This document shows, piece by piece, positions 34,257 through 42,790 of a DNA stretch of 64,000 nucleotides. Each line of letters starts with the position of its first letter. Position 1 is the stretch's first letter. The stretch spans positions 1-64,000 of the forward strand of contig CAZFZT010000001.1 in assembly GCA_964523675.1 (NCBI GenBank), given 5' to 3'. The translations under genes were made by a program, and so were the position numbers. The DNA comes from CAZFZT01 sp964523675. GTDB taxonomy: Bacteria; Planctomycetota; Phycisphaerae; Phycisphaerales; SM1A02. The notes beneath the pieces were generated by a model. It was given only the letters and a program-made list of their open reading frames with translations, was not told where the DNA came from and did not search any database.

Positions 34257-36292
34257 CGTTCTTGCCGGGCTGCGGCACTCGGGTGAGCCGGCAACTCCAG
34301 GGCCGCAGCGTGTTCGTCAACGCGCTGCTTGATGTCTTCGCTCATCGTGATGATCGGCGGGTAATCGCGCACCGGCTGGCCGTGATTGTCATCGCCGGGC
34401 AGCTTGCGCGTGGCGTCGAAGGCGATGCGGCCGCCTAGCCGGTAGAGATCGCGCCCGGGATCGGCATTGGCGGTGAGGTGGAAGAAGACATCGCGCCAAT
34501 CTGCGAGACTACCGGGATGATCAATGACGATGATGAAGTCGGCCGCTGAATGTTGCGGATCATCAAGGAGAGCTTCGAGTGCGCGGCAGCCGTCCTTTGC
34601 ATGATGCTTAGCAATCTGCGCGAGAAGGAGGCGGCCGCCAGCGAAGGATGGCTTTGCGATTCTTATGTTCTCTGAACCCCAGGGATGGGAATCCCTGGGC
34701 TTTGGCTCCGCATCGTTCTGCGCGCGAGCAATCATGGTCACCTCTTCACCCGCAATCTTGCGCGTTGCGTCGAAGCCGATCTTGTGGCCCGCTCCAAGCC
34801 GCGGCGAGGCGTGATCGAGAATATCCAGCGGGCCGTTGACGAGTTCCACATCACGCGCAAACTCGCAATGCTTGAACAGCGCGCGCAGCACCGCCTCCTC
34901 ATCGTGCACGTTCACATCGTCATCAACAACCACAATCATCTTTGTCCACGCCATCTGGCCCGCGCCCCACACCGCGTGCATGACACGCCGGGCCTGCAGC
35001 GCGTATTGCTTTCTGATCCTGATGAACGCACAGTTGTGAAAGCAGCCGAACATCGGCAGGTGGTAGTCCTCAATGTCATGAACGATGGTCTTCAAGAGTG
35101 GCAGGAAGATGCGCTCGGTTGCCTTGCCGAGGTAGTAGTCCTCCTGCGGCGGCAGGCCGACGATCGTCGTGGGATACACCGCATCGCGACGGTGCGTGAT
35201 CGCGCTCACTTCCACGATCGGATAACGGTCCGGCATCGAGTAATACCCGGTGTGGTCGCCAAAGGGGCCTTCGAAGACGGCCGAAGGCCCGAGCGGTTCA
35301 CCGCTCCGCGGGTCGAAGCCAATCTCGCGGCACTCCGTGCTCACCCAGCCCTCGATCAGAATCTCAGAGTTTGCAGGCACCCACAGCGGCACGGTCTTCG
35401 CGCGCACAAGCGGAATGCCGCGCCCGTTGAGGAAGCCGGCCATGAGCAGTTCGCTCATTCCCGGTGGCAGCGGCGCGGTCGCAGCGTAGGGCAGCACGGG
35501 CTCGCCGCCCAGACAAATCGCAATCGGCATCGGCTTGCCTTTACGCTTCCACGATCGCCAGTGATTCGCGCCATCGTGATGAATGTGCCAGTGCATCGCC
35601 AGGCGCGTCTTGTCAATCAACTGCGCGCGGTACATGCCGATGTTGTGGCTCGCCGGCTTCGCTTCACCTTCATCATCGGCATGAATCGTGTGCATGCCCG
35701 CGAACGTGATGTAACGCCCTTCACCCGCAGCAGTTCCCGCTTGTTCAGGCGATACGTCATACCCAACCTTCCGCGGATCGCCATCAAACGGCCAGCACTT
35801 GATCAGCGGCAACCGCGTGAGATCAACTTCTCCCCGGCCCCCGGATGTGAGTTTCACGACTTCCTGACAGATGCCCTTCTTCACGCGCTTCGGCGGTATG
35901 CGCAGCAGCGGCAGCAGTTCGCGCCCCTTTGCGAACATATCACCAATCGAGCGAGGCGGCTGCAACTTCACCAGCGAGCCGATTCGCCTGGCAATACTCT
36001 CAAAATCGCAGCCCAGCGCCATTTCCATCCGCCGGTACGAGCCGAACACGTTGATCGCCAATGGAAAGTCGCACCCTTCGATGTTCTCGAAGAGGAGCGC
36101 CTTGCCTCCGGAGGCGAAGTGGTCGGGATCGAAGGCCCGCGCATGCTCGCTGAGAGTGGGGGGAGCCGCCTTCGAGTGCCGATCCGCGATCTCGCTTACT
36201 TCCAGAATGGGCGAGACCGGCCGGGTGATACGGTGCAGCTCTCCGGCAGATTCAAGGGCGTCAAGGAAGTGTTGGAGCGTGGGGAAAGTCAT
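34247..36292 (-). CDS. ubiD: UbiD-family decarboxylase (long form)
   Basis: 681 aa. Uses prenylated FMN (from UbiX, not present here) for aromatic decarboxylation, probably in menaquinone or ubiquinone synthesis. Motifs: NIGMYRAQLIDKTRLAMHWH, the acid-base loop EGPFGDHTGYYSMPDRYPIV, and TTIVGLPPQEDYYLGKATER. The C-terminal module occurs twice, as IGFDATRKIAGEE and again as IAFDATRKLPGDD, each preceded by an IVV(V/I)D segment. Long UbiD forms of about 600 aa are known. A 22-nt palindrome (34678-34699) lies inside the coding sequence. The start is ATG 36292. Confidence 0.92.
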   Translation of the reverse strand: MTFPTLQHFLDALESAGELHRITRPVSPILEVSEIADRHSKAAPPTLSEHARAFDPDHFASGGKALLFENIEGCDFPLAINVFGSYRRMEMALGCDFESIARRIGSLVKLQPPRSIGDMFAKGRELLPLLRIPPKRVKKGICQEVVKLTSGGRGEVDLTRLPLIKCWPFDGDPRKVGYDVSPEQAGTAAGEGRYITFAGMHTIHADDEGEAKPASHNIGMYRAQLIDKTRLAMHWHIHHDGANHWRSWKRKGKPMPIAICLGGEPVLPYAATAPLPPGMSELLMAGFLNGRGIPLVRAKTVPLWVPANSEILIEGWVSTECREIGFDPRSGEPLGPSAVFEGPFGDHTGYYSMPDRYPIVEVSAITHRRDAVYPTTIVGLPPQEDYYLGKATERIFLPLLKTIVHDIEDYHLPMFGCFHNCAFIRIRKQYALQARRVMHAVWGAGQMAWTKMIVVVDDDVNVHDEEAVLRALFKHCEFARDVELVNGPLDILDHASPRLGAGHKIGFDATRKIAGEEVTMIARAQNDAEPKPRDSHPWGSENIRIAKPSFAGGRLLLAQIAKHHAKDGCRALEALLDDPQHSAADFIIVIDHPGSLADWRDVFFHLTANADPGRDLYRLGGRIAFDATRKLPGDDNHGQPVRDYPPIITMSEDIKQRVDEHAAALELPAHPSAAARQERQF
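34678..34699. repeat. Perfect palindrome inside ubiD
   Basis: CCCAGGGAT (34678-34686) and ATCCCTGGG (34691-34699) are exact complements around a GGGA loop. On the protein it codes for part of a polar linker (residues about 532-539) between the two C-terminal modules. Confidence 0.6.
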
Positions 36293-36300
36293 TGACAGCA

Positions 36301-36447
36301 GGCACGTAGGCACGAAGGCACATAGGGATGAGCGGACGAGAGGCAGTGTAATGCAGCGCTGTGCAGTCCCCGCCTGGCGTCCGATGAAAATGCAATCCTC
36401 GAAAAGCGTATAAACTGCCGACCAATTCCCTTCGTGCCTCTGTGACC
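36301..36447. repeat. Octad-period inverted repeat filling the ubiD/ABC-transporter gap
   Basis: Left units GGCACGTA, GGCACGAA, GGCACATA (36301-36324) repeat every 8 nt. The right end has TTCGTGCC (36431-36438), exactly complementary to GGCACGAA (36309-36316), followed by TCTGTGAC. It spans almost the whole divergent gap, so it must contain, or be read through by, the leaders of both genes. Confidence 0.65.
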
Positions 36448-36449
36448 CC

Positions 36450-37454
36450 ATGTCCTACACCATCGACCTGCACGATGTAAAGAAGACCTACCGCGGCAAG
36501 GTGCATGCGCTGCGCGGCATCCAGATGCAGGTGCATCCCGGTGAGGTCTTCGGCCTGCTTGGCCCCAACGGCGCGGGCAAATCCACGCTGGTCAAGATCA
36601 TGATGACCGTCGTCCGGCCGACGCACGTCACCGGCACCATGCTCGGCCAGCGCATCGGCCACAAACCAACCCTCGCGAGAGTTGGCTATTTGCCGGAACA
36701 CCACCGCATGCCGCGTTATCTGACCGGTCGGCAGGTGATCGATTTCTACGGCTGGCTGGCGAAGGTCGATCGCACCACGCGCAGGAAGCGCGCGGACGAA
36801 CTGCTCGCCACCGTCGGCATGACCGAATGGGCGGACAAGAAGATCAGTTCCTACTCGAAGGGCATGCTTCAGCGCATTGGTCTTGCGCAGGCGCTGGTGA
36901 ATGATCCTGATCTGGTGGTGCTTGATGAGCCGACGGACGGCGTTGATCCGGTCGGACGGCGCGAGATTCGCGATGTGCTCGTGCAACTGCGCGAGCAGGG
37001 CAAGACGGTGTTCCTCAACAGCCATCTGCTGAGCGAACTGGAGATGGTCTGCGACCGCGTGGCGATTCTGGTGCAGGGGCAGGTGTCCAGCCAGGGCACG
37101 ATTGAGGAGTTGACGGCTGAGAGCAGGCGATACGAGATTGAGGTGGAGGGCGACGTGCCCCGCGATGTGGTTGAGCGGTTTGAAGGCGCGCGGCTGGCGG
37201 AGAAGGTGAACGGCCGGAGCAAGTTGATCGTGAAGGGCGCGGAAGCGGAGCGCGTGCAGCCGATCCTGGATGCGCTGCGTCAGCGGAACATGGTGATTGT
37301 GTCGGTGAAGCCGATGCGCGAATCGCTGGAGGATCTGTTTATGCGGGCGGTGACTGATCCGGTGACGGGTAAGGCGCACAAGCCCGGCGCGAAGATTGAT
37401 CGCAAGGACCAGCCGGCTGTGCCGCCCGTGCAGCGAACCGGAGGTGCTGCATGA
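36450..37454 (+). CDS. ABC transporter ATPase, ABC-2 export type
   Basis: 334 aa. Walker A GPNGAGKST near residue 39, signature SSYSKGMLQRIGLAQAL (a variant, not LSGGQ), Walker B DLVVLDEPTDGVDP and H-loop FLNSHLLSE. A C-terminal extension of about 100 residues ends in a Lys/Arg/Pro-rich tail. It partners the permease that follows, with a 4-nt overlap (ATGA). ABC-2 exporters carry drugs, lipids or polysaccharides; the cargo is unknown. Confidence 0.93.
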   Translation: MSYTIDLHDVKKTYRGKVHALRGIQMQVHPGEVFGLLGPNGAGKSTLVKIMMTVVRPTHVTGTMLGQRIGHKPTLARVGYLPEHHRMPRYLTGRQVIDFYGWLAKVDRTTRRKRADELLATVGMTEWADKKISSYSKGMLQRIGLAQALVNDPDLVVLDEPTDGVDPVGRREIRDVLVQLREQGKTVFLNSHLLSELEMVCDRVAILVQGQVSSQGTIEELTAESRRYEIEVEGDVPRDVVERFEGARLAEKVNGRSKLIVKGAEAERVQPILDALRQRNMVIVSVKPMRESLEDLFMRAVTDPVTGKAHKPGAKIDRKDQPAVPPVQRTGGAA

Positions 37455-38578
37455 GAGTCCTGTTTACGATTCTGCTCGACCAGTATCGGGAATTGAGTTC
37501 GCGCAAGATATTCTGGCTCTCGCTCATCCTCTCGCTGCTTCTGGTTGTTGCGTACGCATCGATCGGGTTCTCGGAGTCCGGCGTCTCGGTCCTTTTCGGG
37601 CTCTACTCCTTTGAGAGCGAGTTCATTAATACGGAGACCCCGCTTGCCAATGTGCTGTATCGAGGCATTTTCGTTTCGTTCATCGTCGGTATCTGGCTGG
37701 CATGGGCGGCGACGATCCTTGCGCTCGTTTCCACTGCGAGCATCTTTCCGGATCTCGTCACTGGCGGCTCGATTGACCTGATGCTGTCGAAGCCGGTGTC
37801 GCGGCTGACGATCTTCGGCGCGAAGTACCTTGCAGGGTTGCTGTTTGCGATACTGCAAGTGACGTTGGTTTGCGTGGGCGTGTTCCTCGCGCTGGGATGG
37901 CGGCTGGGCGACTGGAACTGGGCGACGTTTGTCGCCATCCCTATCGTGGTGATCTTCTTCAGTTACCTCTTCTGCGTGAGCGTGCTTGTTGGATTGGTAT
38001 CAAGGTCGGCGATCACTGCGCTGCTGTTGGCGTTTCTTTTCTGGTTCCTCATCTTCAGCGTGCAAGCCGCTGAGAGCATCATGCATGCTATGAAGATGGA
38101 GATGGTTGTCTCTGTCGAGCGGCAGCAGACTGAATTGAATGCCGTCCAAGCGCGCCTCGATGGGCTCGAGAGTGCAAGTGATGCCGAGAATCTTGAGCGG
38201 CAATTGCAACAACAACTCACAACCGCCCAACAGCGGCTCGATCAGGAGCAGCAGACTCTCGACAAACTCGATCCATGGCATCGGCGCGTCGAACTGATTC
38301 TTTTACCCTTGCCCAAGACAGGCCAAACGATCGGGTTGCTCGACCGCTGGCTGGTTCGTGAGGGTGACATCGGCATGCAGGATCTGATGACCGGGAACTT
38401 CCAGTTCAATAATGAGGGTGAGATCGTGCCGTCGCGGCCACCCGAAACCGACGCCCAGCGAAGACTTCAGGAAGCATATGACGCCAAGTCCATCTGGCAC
38501 ATCGTCGGCACATCACTCATCTTCGAGGCCGTCGTACTCCTGCTCGCCGGCTGGATCTTCGTGCGGCGCGACTTCTAA
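37451..38578 (+). CDS. ABC-2 type permease with long coiled coil
   Basis: 375 aa. About six hydrophobic segments: the first near residues 17-37, four more between about 75 and 215, and a last one near 350-370. Between them (about 215-285) lies a Glu/Gln/Leu-rich coiled coil (SVERQQTELNAVQARLDGL and following) and a loop with LLPLPKTGQTIGLLDRW. Forms the membrane half of the exporter with the preceding ATPase. ATG 37451 overlaps the ATPase stop. The coiled coil is unusual for ABC-2 permeases. Confidence 0.88.
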   Translation: MRVLFTILLDQYRELSSRKIFWLSLILSLLLVVAYASIGFSESGVSVLFGLYSFESEFINTETPLANVLYRGIFVSFIVGIWLAWAATILALVSTASIFPDLVTGGSIDLMLSKPVSRLTIFGAKYLAGLLFAILQVTLVCVGVFLALGWRLGDWNWATFVAIPIVVIFFSYLFCVSVLVGLVSRSAITALLLAFLFWFLIFSVQAAESIMHAMKMEMVVSVERQQTELNAVQARLDGLESASDAENLERQLQQQLTTAQQRLDQEQQTLDKLDPWHRRVELILLPLPKTGQTIGLLDRWLVREGDIGMQDLMTGNFQFNNEGEIVPSRPPETDAQRRLQEAYDAKSIWHIVGTSLIFEAVVLLLAGWIFVRRDF

Positions 38579-38653
38579 GCGCCGAGCGGAAACCGCTCAT
38601 CTCCTTCTCTTTGCCCTCTCCGCGCACTCCGCGATCTTAGCGGTGAACCTGCT

Positions 38654-41600
38654 CTACTGCCTGCCGCGCCCTTGGGTGATGTTGATCGTATCGCGGCGCA
38701 TGTTCCACACGGCGCGTTGGGCGTGCATTGGGAAGGCCGAACCGGCGGTGCGGATCGTAATATCGCGATCCGCTGCGGCCACGAGTTGCGCGACGCCGCC
38801 GCCGACGTTGTAATCGAACTCGCCGCAGTTGATCGTGCGATGATCGGTGACAATCTCGACGGTTCCCGCTGCCCGCACACGTTCGAGTTCCGCAGAGCCG
38901 CCGAAGTCAAGATCGCCCCGCCGCGCTTCTTCACTGCCGCGCACGGCCGTGGCGGCAAGTTCATCGCACATCACTGTCGAAATCTGCTCGTCAAGGTCGC
39001 GATGTCGAAGTCGCACATTGCGCGTGGCGATCAAGTCGAAGATGTTGTCAAGACGTCGTTTGAGTTCGAGTTTTCCGTCCCACGTGAGCATGGTCGAGCC
39101 CTTCGCGCCGAATGGCGCGGGGTCATCGCCTGCGCGCACCGGCGCGACATCATGGATGAGCAGGTGGCCGTCACCGACAACAAGCGCTTCACCGGTCAGC
39201 GCGTGGTACTCCACATGATGGCCTGCCACGTAGAAAATGCGCGGCTCCGCATCGGCGTCGCGCGCTTCGATACTGTCCCATGATTGCGACTCAATCTTCG
39301 CATCCTGCCGCGCAACGAGCATCGCCAACTGCCGCTGCCTGCCACCCACGATCGGCTGAGCATCACCCAACAACCGCACGTGCTCCTTGCGGCCCTCTGA
39401 TTCTTCGTCTTTCCTTCGCTCCTCCGCCCCTTCGCCCCTTCGCCCCTCTCCTATCACAAACGCAAACTCCAACGTCAGCGCATCACCGGTCATCGTATTG
39501 TGTTCAGTTGGAGAAGGGTCGGACATGACCGACACATCGCCGCGAAGATCGATCGATCCTGCGCCGTCATTGGCTTGATTGTGAAAGAGCATCTCGCGCA
39601 GCCAGCGGGCGCGGACTTCCATCGGGTTCTTCTCATCATCGATCGCCGGGCGCTCAACGCGTGATGGCCGCTCATCAGGATTGACCTCGCGCTGTGGCAT
39701 GATCTGATTCTGAAATAGCCGGAACTGGCCGGCTCCGGGCACACTCGCCACACCCTTCCTGCGATCGAGCGTGATGCGACGGGCTTGATCGATGATCATG
39801 CGATCGCTCACGACCGCGACGCTGCCGATGTCGGGCGAAGTGAGTTCGATGGTTTCACTGACACCGTTACCTGAGAGGCGGTCTGCGAAAACGCGCGTGC
39901 CGTCCGCAAGGATGACCTGCACATTTCGCTCGGCGATGAAGTCTTCGACATCCGCGCCCCGGCCGCGCAGAAGCCCGCCCATCCCTTCATCCTCTGCTTC
40001 TGCGTCATCCAGCGCGGCCGTCGATTCACGGAAACTCACGCGCAGGGCGTCGGCCCAAATCGTCTGCTCCTCATCGAAAGCCAGCACGTCGCCTGTGGCG
40101 ACGAGCATTTTCGGAATGGTCTTTCCCGCTGTTGTCTGTTGAAGATTCAATTGCAAATCGGCGCATCGAATGGCGGAGCGTTCGAGCATTCCGGTGACGT
40201 TGACATCGCCGGTGGCGTGGACCGATTCAATGGCATCAGACCCACCCTGTTCTGCGAAGGCGACAGCCATCTGATCAGCGGTCATATTGAATTCGGGGCT
40301 GGTGATGTTGACCGCGCCTTTGAAATGTGCATTTGAAATGCGGTCGCCTTCATCGTCGAATTGCAGATCAACGCCTCCCTCCCAGGTGATGTGCAGTTCA
40401 GGTTCCTCTCGCGGCTCTGGCGGCGCCTCACGACGTGCAACGCGCTGAGGCAGCGGATCGTCAGCAGCACACGCCAACGCAAACCACTCCTGATCAGCAC
40501 GATCGCGGCGACTCATCCAACCATCGCCGTCGAATCCACCTTCTGCGTCCAGCTGCGCGAGATAGAAGCGCTCGCCGCCTGCTTCCATTTCAGGCGTGTT
40601 CACGCGCAGCGGATGGCCGGGCGAACCAACGAGTTCGATCACTCCGCGATCGGTTTGGTAGACGAGCGTTCTGCCGAGCGCCTGTGATTGCTTGCCGAAA
40701 TCACACAATTGAACCGGCCGGCCAGTGAGTTCCAATCGGGCGTCTTCCGCTCGAGCCAGAGCGCGGGAAGAATCACGCAGCGGCTGGATCGTGAGCGGGC
40801 CGCCTGCGCGGACGAGCGTGATGTTTTCACCGAGGAGCGACTCGATGCCGCCGGCACGCGGTTGAGTCACTGGGGAGAGTGAGCCGAGCGTCATCGCCGT
40901 GAGGGCTGCGCGAAGGTTGAATGATCGTCTGGCGGCGGGGCTGGGGGCGGCCGATGAGTGCGCGAGCGCAGAGGTGATTGACGGGGGCAGGAACGCAAGC
41001 GGGGAATCAAGCGATTCGGATTTTGAGGTAAAGATCAGTTCGAGGCGGTCACCAGATGCGGTGCGGCGGGCGGCACGCGTGCCTTCATCGATCCGAACGT
41101 TGTCCTGTAACGTCAAGAGGTAGAAGCGCGAATCGGCAGCGTCAGCGCTGTGAGAGCCCCCTGAAGACGGCTCGGAACGCGACGCAGCCAGCGAAGCTGT
41201 GCGCGAATAAAACCCTTGTGCCGAACGTGCTGAAGAGTACGACCGGGTCGATCGCTCTCGATCTTCACGTACGAAGCGGATGTACTCGACCTTGGCGAGG
41301 GTAATGCGAACTTCATCGTGTTGATCGTCGATCAGAATACTCAGCCGATCACCGGGCATGGTGAAATTGGGCCCTTCGATGAGGACGCCGCCGCCTGCGC
41401 TAATCTCGCCGAGGAAGTTCTCGAATGACGCCTCGGCTGTATGCATGGTCATTGCCGGTTCATCGTGTTCCGGGTCGATGGGCTGACCGGGTTCATAGTC
41501 AAAGACCCTGACCACGACGTTTCCGGTTACGGTCCCTTGCTCGACAGCCCGCTGCGGGGCGTACGTGAAGGCGGTATCTCCGGCGATGGAAATGATGCGA

Positions 41601-42004
41601 TCGTCGGAGAAGATTTCCATGCGCGGCTGAGTCATCTCCAGCCATCCAGGCCCCATGCCGTCCGGCGCTGGATCAAGTGCCTCGCAGCGGTATCGCTGTG
41701 CCGGTGTGCCATCGCTGTTGTGCGTTTGGATCCAGCCACGCTGAGCGCGAAGCGGCTGCATTCGGTCACCGGCTTGAGCGAGGTCAGCGTCGGTCAACGG
41801 GCTGGGCGGCGCGATGAGCTCGATGATCTGCTCATCAGTGAGGTGCTTGCTGCCGCGCGGCTCCTGATCGATATTCAATATGACAATGAGCAGCAGCGCT
41901 GCGACGATGCCGCCGCAAGTGAGAATCAGAAGTGGCTTGCTCGGGCCAGTGCGAACGGGGGGAGGTGCGCCGTCGTCGAGAAGCTGTCTACGCGGTGTGT
42001 CCAT
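38654..42004 (-). CDS. Giant LptC/LptA (OstA)-like envelope protein
   Basis: 1116 aa. One N-terminal membrane helix (about 30-48) precedes a long periplasmic region with repeated OstA/LptC-like strands (for example ERNVQVILADGTRVFADRL, ISTVMCDELAATAV and DNVRIDEGTRAARRTASGDRL). LptC and LptA form a beta-jellyroll bridge carrying LPS across the periplasm; E. coli uses proteins of about 190 aa each. Position supports the call: kdsC lies directly upstream on the same strand, as in the kdsC-lptC-lptA order. A repeat-derived low-complexity insertion (GEGRRGEGAEERRKDEESEG) is near residue 850-873. ATG 42004 is used. Confidence 0.75.
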   Translation of the reverse strand: MDTPRRQLLDDGAPPPVRTGPSKPLLILTCGGIVAALLLIVILNIDQEPRGSKHLTDEQIIELIAPPSPLTDADLAQAGDRMQPLRAQRGWIQTHNSDGTPAQRYRCEALDPAPDGMGPGWLEMTQPRMEIFSDDRIISIAGDTAFTYAPQRAVEQGTVTGNVVVRVFDYEPGQPIDPEHDEPAMTMHTAEASFENFLGEISAGGGVLIEGPNFTMPGDRLSILIDDQHDEVRITLAKVEYIRFVREDRERSTRSYSSARSAQGFYSRTASLAASRSEPSSGGSHSADAADSRFYLLTLQDNVRIDEGTRAARRTASGDRLELIFTSKSESLDSPLAFLPPSITSALAHSSAAPSPAARRSFNLRAALTAMTLGSLSPVTQPRAGGIESLLGENITLVRAGGPLTIQPLRDSSRALARAEDARLELTGRPVQLCDFGKQSQALGRTLVYQTDRGVIELVGSPGHPLRVNTPEMEAGGERFYLAQLDAEGGFDGDGWMSRRDRADQEWFALACAADDPLPQRVARREAPPEPREEPELHITWEGGVDLQFDDEGDRISNAHFKGAVNITSPEFNMTADQMAVAFAEQGGSDAIESVHATGDVNVTGMLERSAIRCADLQLNLQQTTAGKTIPKMLVATGDVLAFDEEQTIWADALRVSFRESTAALDDAEAEDEGMGGLLRGRGADVEDFIAERNVQVILADGTRVFADRLSGNGVSETIELTSPDIGSVAVVSDRMIIDQARRITLDRRKGVASVPGAGQFRLFQNQIMPQREVNPDERPSRVERPAIDDEKNPMEVRARWLREMLFHNQANDGAGSIDLRGDVSVMSDPSPTEHNTMTGDALTLEFAFVIGEGRRGEGAEERRKDEESEGRKEHVRLLGDAQPIVGGRQRQLAMLVARQDAKIESQSWDSIEARDADAEPRIFYVAGHHVEYHALTGEALVVGDGHLLIHDVAPVRAGDDPAPFGAKGSTMLTWDGKLELKRRLDNIFDLIATRNVRLRHRDLDEQISTVMCDELAATAVRGSEEARRGDLDFGGSAELERVRAAGTVEIVTDHRTINCGEFDYNVGGGVAQLVAAADRDITIRTAGSAFPMHAQRAVWNMRRDTINITQGRGRQ
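39392..39452. repeat. Octad-period repeat translated inside the LptC/LptA-like gene
   Basis: CGCCCCTT twice then CGCCCCTC (39425-39448), flanked by related pyrimidine-rich sequence (39392-39424). Translated on the minus strand as a run of Glu, Gly and Arg, unlike the surrounding beta-rich protein. No inverted partner is visible nearby. Confidence 0.6.
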
Positions 42005-42123
42005 GTCGATTCTCACCAAGAGCGGGTTTCAGAACTGAGGCCGCGAAGTGTGACTTTTGATACACGCATTGATGGTCACCTCGGTCGGTTCCTTGCTGTG
42101 CGCATTCGCGCTCATCAGCAGTG

Positions 42124-42639
42124 TCACTCCTCAAAGAGCGAGATGGCCTCGTTCCACTGATCGCGGGCGTCGAGCAGGTGTTCGATCGCTTCCCTGACTG
42201 CGCCGTGGCCGCCGGTTTTTTTGGTGGTAAAGGCGGCGACCGCTTTGACTTCGGGGACGGCGTCGGCGACGGCCATAGGATAGCCGCAACGGTTGAGAAG
42301 CGGCAGGTCGGGCAGGTCATCGCCCAGCATCGCCGCCTCCGAGGCGTGCAGACCCAGCCGCTCGAGCAGATCAAGAAAGCACTTGCCTTTTTCCTTGACG
42401 CCCTGGAAGACGTAGGGCACAGCGAGTTCATCAGCGCGGTGCCGCAGGGCGAGGCCGGACCGGCCGGTGATGATGGCGACGTCGTACCCGAGCCGAAGCC
42501 AGACGCGGATGCCGGTGCCATCGCGCACGTGAAATCGCTTGGTCTCAACGCCCTGATCGTTGATGTTGATCGAACCATCAGTCAGAACGCCGTCAGCGTC
42601 AAGACAAAGCAGTTTCACATTGGCGGCGGCTTCGATCAT
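42124..42639 (-). CDS. kdsC: 3-deoxy-manno-octulosonate-8-phosphatase
   Basis: 171 aa. HAD-superfamily phosphatase that makes Kdo for LPS inner core. Motif I LCLDADGVLTDGS, motif II IITGRSG, the Lys region VFQGVKEKGKCF, and motif III/IV LGDDLPDLPLLNRCGYPMAV are all present, and the size is normal. It lies upstream of the LptC/LptA-like gene with a 119-nt gap, matching the kdsC-lptC neighbourhood of Proteobacteria. The N-terminal ATG at 42639 sits beside a short-period repeat. Confidence 0.94.
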   Translation of the reverse strand: MIEAAANVKLLCLDADGVLTDGSININDQGVETKRFHVRDGTGIRVWLRLGYDVAIITGRSGLALRHRADELAVPYVFQGVKEKGKCFLDLLERLGLHASEAAMLGDDLPDLPLLNRCGYPMAVADAVPEVKAVAAFTTKKTGGHGAVREAIEHLLDARDQWNEAISLFEE

Positions 42640-42641
42640 CG

Positions 42642-42790
42642 GGAGGAGCTAGGAGCTAGGGATTCGAGATGAGGCGTTCAGGATATACACTATCCGGAAC
42701 ACATCGAGAGCAAGAAGGCGAGCAGCCGTCTCTCTCGGCGACCTAACTTAACTCCTAACTCCTAACTCCTGGCTCCTAACGCCTAACTCC
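42642..42790. repeat. Heptad-period inverted repeat at the end of the DNA methyltransferase gene
   Basis: Left arm: GGAGCTA GGAGCTA GGGATTC (42645-42665). Right arm: repeats of ACTCCTA or a variant (42751-42785, then ACTCC to 42790), the complement being GGAGTTA. Arms are separated by about 80 nt. The right arm codes the last 13 residues of the methyltransferase on the minus strand (ELGVRSQELGVRS). Confidence 0.8.

Noticed and set aside
34685..36295. A 536-codon plus-strand open frame
   Set aside because: It is antisense to ubiD and contains no motif; UbiD signatures on the minus strand are decisive.
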